Assembly: GCA_963605425.1 (NCBI GenBank)
Contig: CAVCUQ010000004.1
Span: 1 to 64,000, forward strand
Origin: JAEELC01 sp963605425
Lineage (GTDB): Bacteria > Bacillota_I > Bacilli_A > Acholeplasmatales > Anaeroplasmataceae
Reading direction: 5' to 3'
Length of the DNA stretch: 64,000 nt
The position numbers and the translations under genes were made by a program. Shown in pieces: positions 60,657-64,000 of this stretch. The notes beneath the pieces are model-generated. The model was not told where the DNA came from, made no database searches, and saw nothing but the letters and a program-made list of their open reading frames with translations. Each line of letters begins with the position of its first letter. The stretch's first letter is position 1.

Positions 60657-62498
60657 ATGACAAATGAAGAAAAACTAGAAATTTTAGCTCGTCAAAGACT
60701 AATTAGAAATTTCTCTATTATTGCCCATATAGACCATGGTAAATCAACACTAGCCGATAGAATTCTTGAAATATGTAATTCAGTATCACAAAGAGAAATG
60801 AAAGATCAAATTCTTGATTCAATGGAACTTGAAAGAGAACGTGGAATTACAATTAAACTTAATGCTGTATCTATGAAATATAAGGCTCTTGACGGAAATG
60901 AGTATATTTTTAATTTAATTGATACTCCAGGTCATGTAGATTTTACTTATGAGGTTTCAAGAAGTTTAGCTGCTTGTGAAGGTGCAATCTTAGTTGTAGA
61001 CGCTACTCAAGGTATACAAGCTCAAACTCTAGCTAATGTATATTTAGCTTTAGATAATAATTTAATGGTATTGCCTTATATTAATAAAATTGATTTAGCT
61101 TCAGCTAGACCAGAGGACGCTAAAGCAGAAATAGAAGATGTTATAGGTCTTCCTTGTGATGATGTTGTACTTGGTTCTGCTAAAACAGGACTTGGTGTTA
61201 GAGAAATACTAGAACAAATAGTAGCCTATGTTCCAGCACCTGCAGGTTCTGCCTTTGATTCTCTTAGATGCTTAATATTTGATAGTGCTTACGATCCTTT
61301 TAGAGGTGTAATCTTATTATTTAGAGTGGTTGATGGAATTATTAGAGTTGGAGATAAGATTCATCTTATGGCTTCTAACTATGATTATGAAGTTGTAGAA
61401 CTTGGGGTAAGAACACCAAAAGAAGAAAAAAGAGATTATCTTGTAGCTGGAGAAGTAGGATATCTTACAGCTTCAATTAAGAATATTGATACAGTAAGAG
61501 TCGGAGATACTATCACATTAAAAGACAATATGGCATCTAGTCCATTAGAAGGATATAAAAAGATGAATCCTATGGTTTACTGCGGTATGTATCCTATTGA
61601 TTCTAAAAAATATCCTGAACTTAAAGATGCTTTAGAAAAATTAAAGCTTGAAGATGCTTCTTTAGTGTTTGAGGCTGAAAATAGTCAAGCTTTAGGATTT
61701 GGTTTTAGAATCGGATTCTTAGGACTTCTTCATATGGATATCATTGAAGAAAGAATAAGAAGAGAATTTGGTATTGATGTTATAGCTACTGCCCCATCTG
61801 TTGAATATCATGTTACACTTACAGATGGAACTGTAAAGGTTTTAGATAATCCTAGTGAATTACCAGATCCATCTTATATTTCTAAAATAGAAGAACCCTA
61901 TGTAAATGCAACAATTATGGTACCTAGTGAATATGTAGGTTCAGTTATGGACTTATGTCAAGCTAAGCGTGGTACTTTTATTGATTTAAAATATGTAGAA
62001 GAAACTCGTGCTATTATTCATTATGAGATTCCACTACTTGAAATTGTTTATAATTTCTTTGATAAATTAAAGAGTCAAACAAGAGGTTATGCCTCACTTG
62101 ACTATGAAATAGGGGACTATAAAGAATCTAAACTAGTAAAGATGGATATTATGCTTAATAAGGATATAATTGATGCTTTATCAACTATTGTTCATAAGGA
62201 TTTTGCTTATGAAAGAGGTAAACAAATGGTTGAAAAACTAAAAACATTAATACCTCGTCACCAATTCGAAATTCCTGTTCAAGCAGTTATTAACCATAAG
62301 GTTATAGCTCGTAGTGATATTAAAGCAGTTAGAAAAGATGTACTTGCTAAATGTTATGGCGGAGACATATCAAGAAAGAAAAAGTTATTAGAAAAACAAA
62401 AAGAAGGAAAGAAGAGAATGAAGCAATTTGGTAATGTTGAAGTACCACCTGAAGCATTCCTTGCAATATTATCTTCTGATGATGAAAGGAAAGATTAA
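60657..62498 (+). CDS. lepA: Elongation factor 4 (LepA GTPase)
   Basis: Ribosome-associated GTPase that can back-translocate or assist 30S assembly. 613 residues from ATG 60657, five bases after TGGAGG; an in-frame ATG at 60645 overlaps that site. G1 AHIDHGKSTLADR, switch region ERGITIK, G3 DTPGHVDF and G4 NKIDL are in place; domain II, the EF-G-like domains and the LepA-specific C-terminal domain (VNHKV..., KKLLEKQKEGKKRMKQFGNV) follow. The next gene starts two bases after its stop. Confidence 0.97.
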   Translation: MTNEEKLEILARQRLIRNFSIIAHIDHGKSTLADRILEICNSVSQREMKDQILDSMELERERGITIKLNAVSMKYKALDGNEYIFNLIDTPGHVDFTYEVSRSLAACEGAILVVDATQGIQAQTLANVYLALDNNLMVLPYINKIDLASARPEDAKAEIEDVIGLPCDDVVLGSAKTGLGVREILEQIVAYVPAPAGSAFDSLRCLIFDSAYDPFRGVILLFRVVDGIIRVGDKIHLMASNYDYEVVELGVRTPKEEKRDYLVAGEVGYLTASIKNIDTVRVGDTITLKDNMASSPLEGYKKMNPMVYCGMYPIDSKKYPELKDALEKLKLEDASLVFEAENSQALGFGFRIGFLGLLHMDIIEERIRREFGIDVIATAPSVEYHVTLTDGTVKVLDNPSELPDPSYISKIEEPYVNATIMVPSEYVGSVMDLCQAKRGTFIDLKYVEETRAIIHYEIPLLEIVYNFFDKLKSQTRGYASLDYEIGDYKESKLVKMDIMLNKDIIDALSTIVHKDFAYERGKQMVEKLKTLIPRHQFEIPVQAVINHKVIARSDIKAVRKDVLAKCYGGDISRKKKLLEKQKEGKKRMKQFGNVEVPPEAFLAILSSDDERKD

Positions 62499-62500
62499 TT

Positions 62501-63367
62501 ATGGCAAAAAAGAAAGTTACAGTTTGTTTAATGTATGATTTTGATAAGACATTATGCGATAGAGATATGCAAGAATACGAATTTATTCCTGCATTAGGTC
62601 TTACCGCATCTGAGTTCTGGGGTCAAACTAATGAAATTGCAAACAGAGACCATATGGAACGTATCTTATCTTATATGTATTTAATGCTTAAACTTGCAAA
62701 AGAAAAAGATGTTAAAGTTACTAAAGAATTCTTAAGAAGTTGTGCTAAATCTATGAAACTATATAAAGGTGTTATAACTTGGTTTAAGAGAATTAATGAA
62801 TTTGGTGATTCAATTGGTTTAAACATTGAACACTATGTATTATCAAGCGGTATTAAAGAAATTATTGAAGGTTCATCTATTGCAAATGAATTTAAAGAAA
62901 TTTATGGTTGTGAATTCCATTATAATGAAGAAGGCATAGCTGACTGGCCTAAGAATAGTGTTAACTATACTTTAAAGACTCAATACATTCATAGAATTTC
63001 AAAGGGTGTTCTAGATATTACTAATGATTTAGATTTAAATAATAAATTACATCAAGATAGACACTGTGAATTTAAGAATATGATTTATATTGGTGATGGA
63101 TTGACTGATGTTCCTTGTTTTAAGATGGTAGCCGAAAAAGGCGGTAAAGCTATTGCCTTATATCAAAGAGGTAAAATAGATAAAGCAAGTGATTTGTTAC
63201 TAGATGGAAGAGCTAGTTTCTTAACTCAAGCTGATTATTCTGAAGGTAGTGAACTTGATGGTATTGTTAAGATTATTCTTGAAAGAATATCTCTTGAATC
63301 AGATTTAGATGATATTTATGTTAAGAATGTTAAAAAAGCTATCAAGGGTGTAAAAGATACTAAATAA
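62501..63367 (+). CDS. HAD-superfamily phosphatase (phosphoserine-phosphatase-like fold)
   Basis: 288 residues. Motif I MYDFDKTLCDRDM near the start, motif II VLSSGIKEII, and motifs III/IV with IYIGDGLTDVPCFKMV. The long helical insert after motif I forms a cap. Substrate unknown. It is in one operon with lepA (two-base gap), an association whose meaning is not known. Ends at a long-stem terminator. Confidence 0.88.
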   Translation: MAKKKVTVCLMYDFDKTLCDRDMQEYEFIPALGLTASEFWGQTNEIANRDHMERILSYMYLMLKLAKEKDVKVTKEFLRSCAKSMKLYKGVITWFKRINEFGDSIGLNIEHYVLSSGIKEIIEGSSIANEFKEIYGCEFHYNEEGIADWPKNSVNYTLKTQYIHRISKGVLDITNDLDLNNKLHQDRHCEFKNMIYIGDGLTDVPCFKMVAEKGGKAIALYQRGKIDKASDLLLDGRASFLTQADYSEGSELDGIVKIILERISLESDLDDIYVKNVKKAIKGVKDTK

Positions 63368-63414
63368 ATTAAGTTTTGTTTACTTTGAAAATTGAGTTAA
63401 TAATAAACTGATAT

Positions 63415-63463
63415 AAGCAGGTTTTGTTTGTGAACTTTTGGGTTACACATTACCTGCTTTTTA
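63415..63463 (+). terminator. Long-stem terminator of lepA-HAD
   Basis: AAGCAGGT/ACCTGCTT outer stem with further inner pairing (TGTG/CACA), followed by TTTTT. It resembles the terminator at 11691-11741, which likewise precedes an AAA/PD-(D/E)XK family gene. Confidence 0.75.
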
Positions 63464-63562
63464 TTATATGAATGTCGCTTTAAATAGATTTTTAGAAAAT
63501 TATAAAAGTAGACAATACTTTAAAAAATATGTTAAAACAATAGAAAAAGGAGCGTGATATAT

Positions 63563-64000
63563 ATGTCGTATTATTTAAATAAAAAAATAAAGCTTTTTGT
63601 AATTCACTTAATTCGGAAATCTTTATTGATAAATCGGAATTGATTAAAGTAACTAATTCTAAAATTAATACGAATGATAGATTTATGTGTGTCACAAGAC
63701 CTCGTAGATTTGGTAAAACCTTAGCTTTATCGATGCTAAATGCTTATTATTCTAAGGGATGTTATTCAAAAGATATATTTGATAATTTAAAAATATCTAA
63801 AGAAAAAACTTACCTTGATAATTTAAATAAACATAATGTAATATATATAGATATGGCTAGTTTATATGCAAATTTAAATGATAAAAACTTATTTGTTTAT
63901 AAATTAAAAGACTTAATTTATGAGATCTCATTGATGCTTATCCTACATTAAACATAGATTTAGATAAAAGTGATGGAACATTTTTAGCCTGTGCTATTAC
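63563..64000 (+). pseudogene. AAA-ATPase_like/PD-(D/E)XK family gene, frameshifted and cut by window edge
   Basis: Paralogue of the gene at 11877-13451. AAAGGAGCG precedes ATG 63563, and translation starts MSYYLNKK as in the paralogue, but a run of seven A residues shifts the frame and a TGA follows. The second frame continues with NSEIFIDKSELI and CVTRPRRFGKTLALSML to about 63930, and a third frame continues DAYPTLNIDLDKSDGT. So at least two single-base shifts break it: one in the A-run (63583-63591, one A short), one near 63930. It runs out of the window on the right. Sequencing error cannot be excluded for the homopolymer. Confidence 0.82.

Noticed and set aside
63492..63695. A 67-codon frame on the minus strand near the right edge
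   Set aside because: It overlaps the frameshifted AAA paralogue, whose similarity to the intact copy explains the sequence.

Overview
The window is AT-rich, gene-dense bacterial chromosome from a low-GC Firmicutes relative. I infer an uncultured or host-associated Bacilli/Mollicutes-like lineage of the RF39, Acholeplasma or Erysipelotrichia kind. Gene order follows Bacillus: comEC-holA-rpsT; pgsA-recA-rny-ymdB-miaB-ricA-mutS-mutL-miaA; rqcH-gmk-rpoZ. Sporulation genes that sit in the same run in Bacillus (spoVS, cotE) are absent. TGA is used as a stop codon (for example mutS and the darG-like gene), so the Mycoplasma code does not apply. Many promoters carry an extended -10 of the form TGnTATAAT, and most start codons have a GGAGG-type ribosome site.

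Layout. 1-3.3 kb: competence channel (partial), clamp-loader delta, S20. 3.4-9.9 kb: PgsA, RecA, RNase Y, YmdB, MiaB, RicA-like. 10.3-13.5 kb: an insertion holding a BspA-like lipoprotein and an AAA/PD-(D/E)XK gene. 13.6-20.5 kb: MutS, MutL, MiaA, AroK, AroQ, EF-P. 20.5-26.7 kb: CorC-type protein, zinc-ribbon protein, RecQ, and a metal-efflux cluster (ArsR/SmtB sensor, free HMA protein, P-type ATPase) with two matching operators. 26.8-35.8 kb: a large periplasmic-sensor GGDEF/EAL protein, a membrane-anchored unknown, acyl-ACP thioesterase, M18 aminopeptidase, an orphan HPt protein and a second GGDEF protein. 35.9-41.9 kb: RqcH, Gmk, RpoZ, UvrC, an exonuclease and a two-cupin protein.

Accessory parts. 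At 41.9-44.0 kb a two-gene SMC-like ATPase plus TOPRIM/RloB-like module lies exactly between two nearly identical terminators 2,023 bp apart. It resembles abortive-infection pairs (AbiL, PARIS, OLD types) and is the best candidate for an undescribed defence module. At 52.6-60.2 kb, between tRNA-Leu and the RNase P RNA, is an island with two AAA/DUF4143 ATPases (one preceded by three 33-bp tandem repeats, the other by an inverted-repeat cluster over its promoter), an orphan Lys-rich protein, a DarG-DarT DNA ADP-ribosylation toxin-antitoxin pair in antitoxin-first order, and a polytopic membrane protein. At the right edge a second copy of the AAA/PD-(D/E)XK family is broken by two frameshifts.

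The rest (44.0-52.2 kb and 60.2-63.4 kb) is housekeeping: HAD phosphatases, DinB polymerase, IspH, DEAD-box helicase, DegV, ArgS, tRNA-Leu(CAA), rnpB and LepA. All calls rest on reading motifs by eye; no database search was run.
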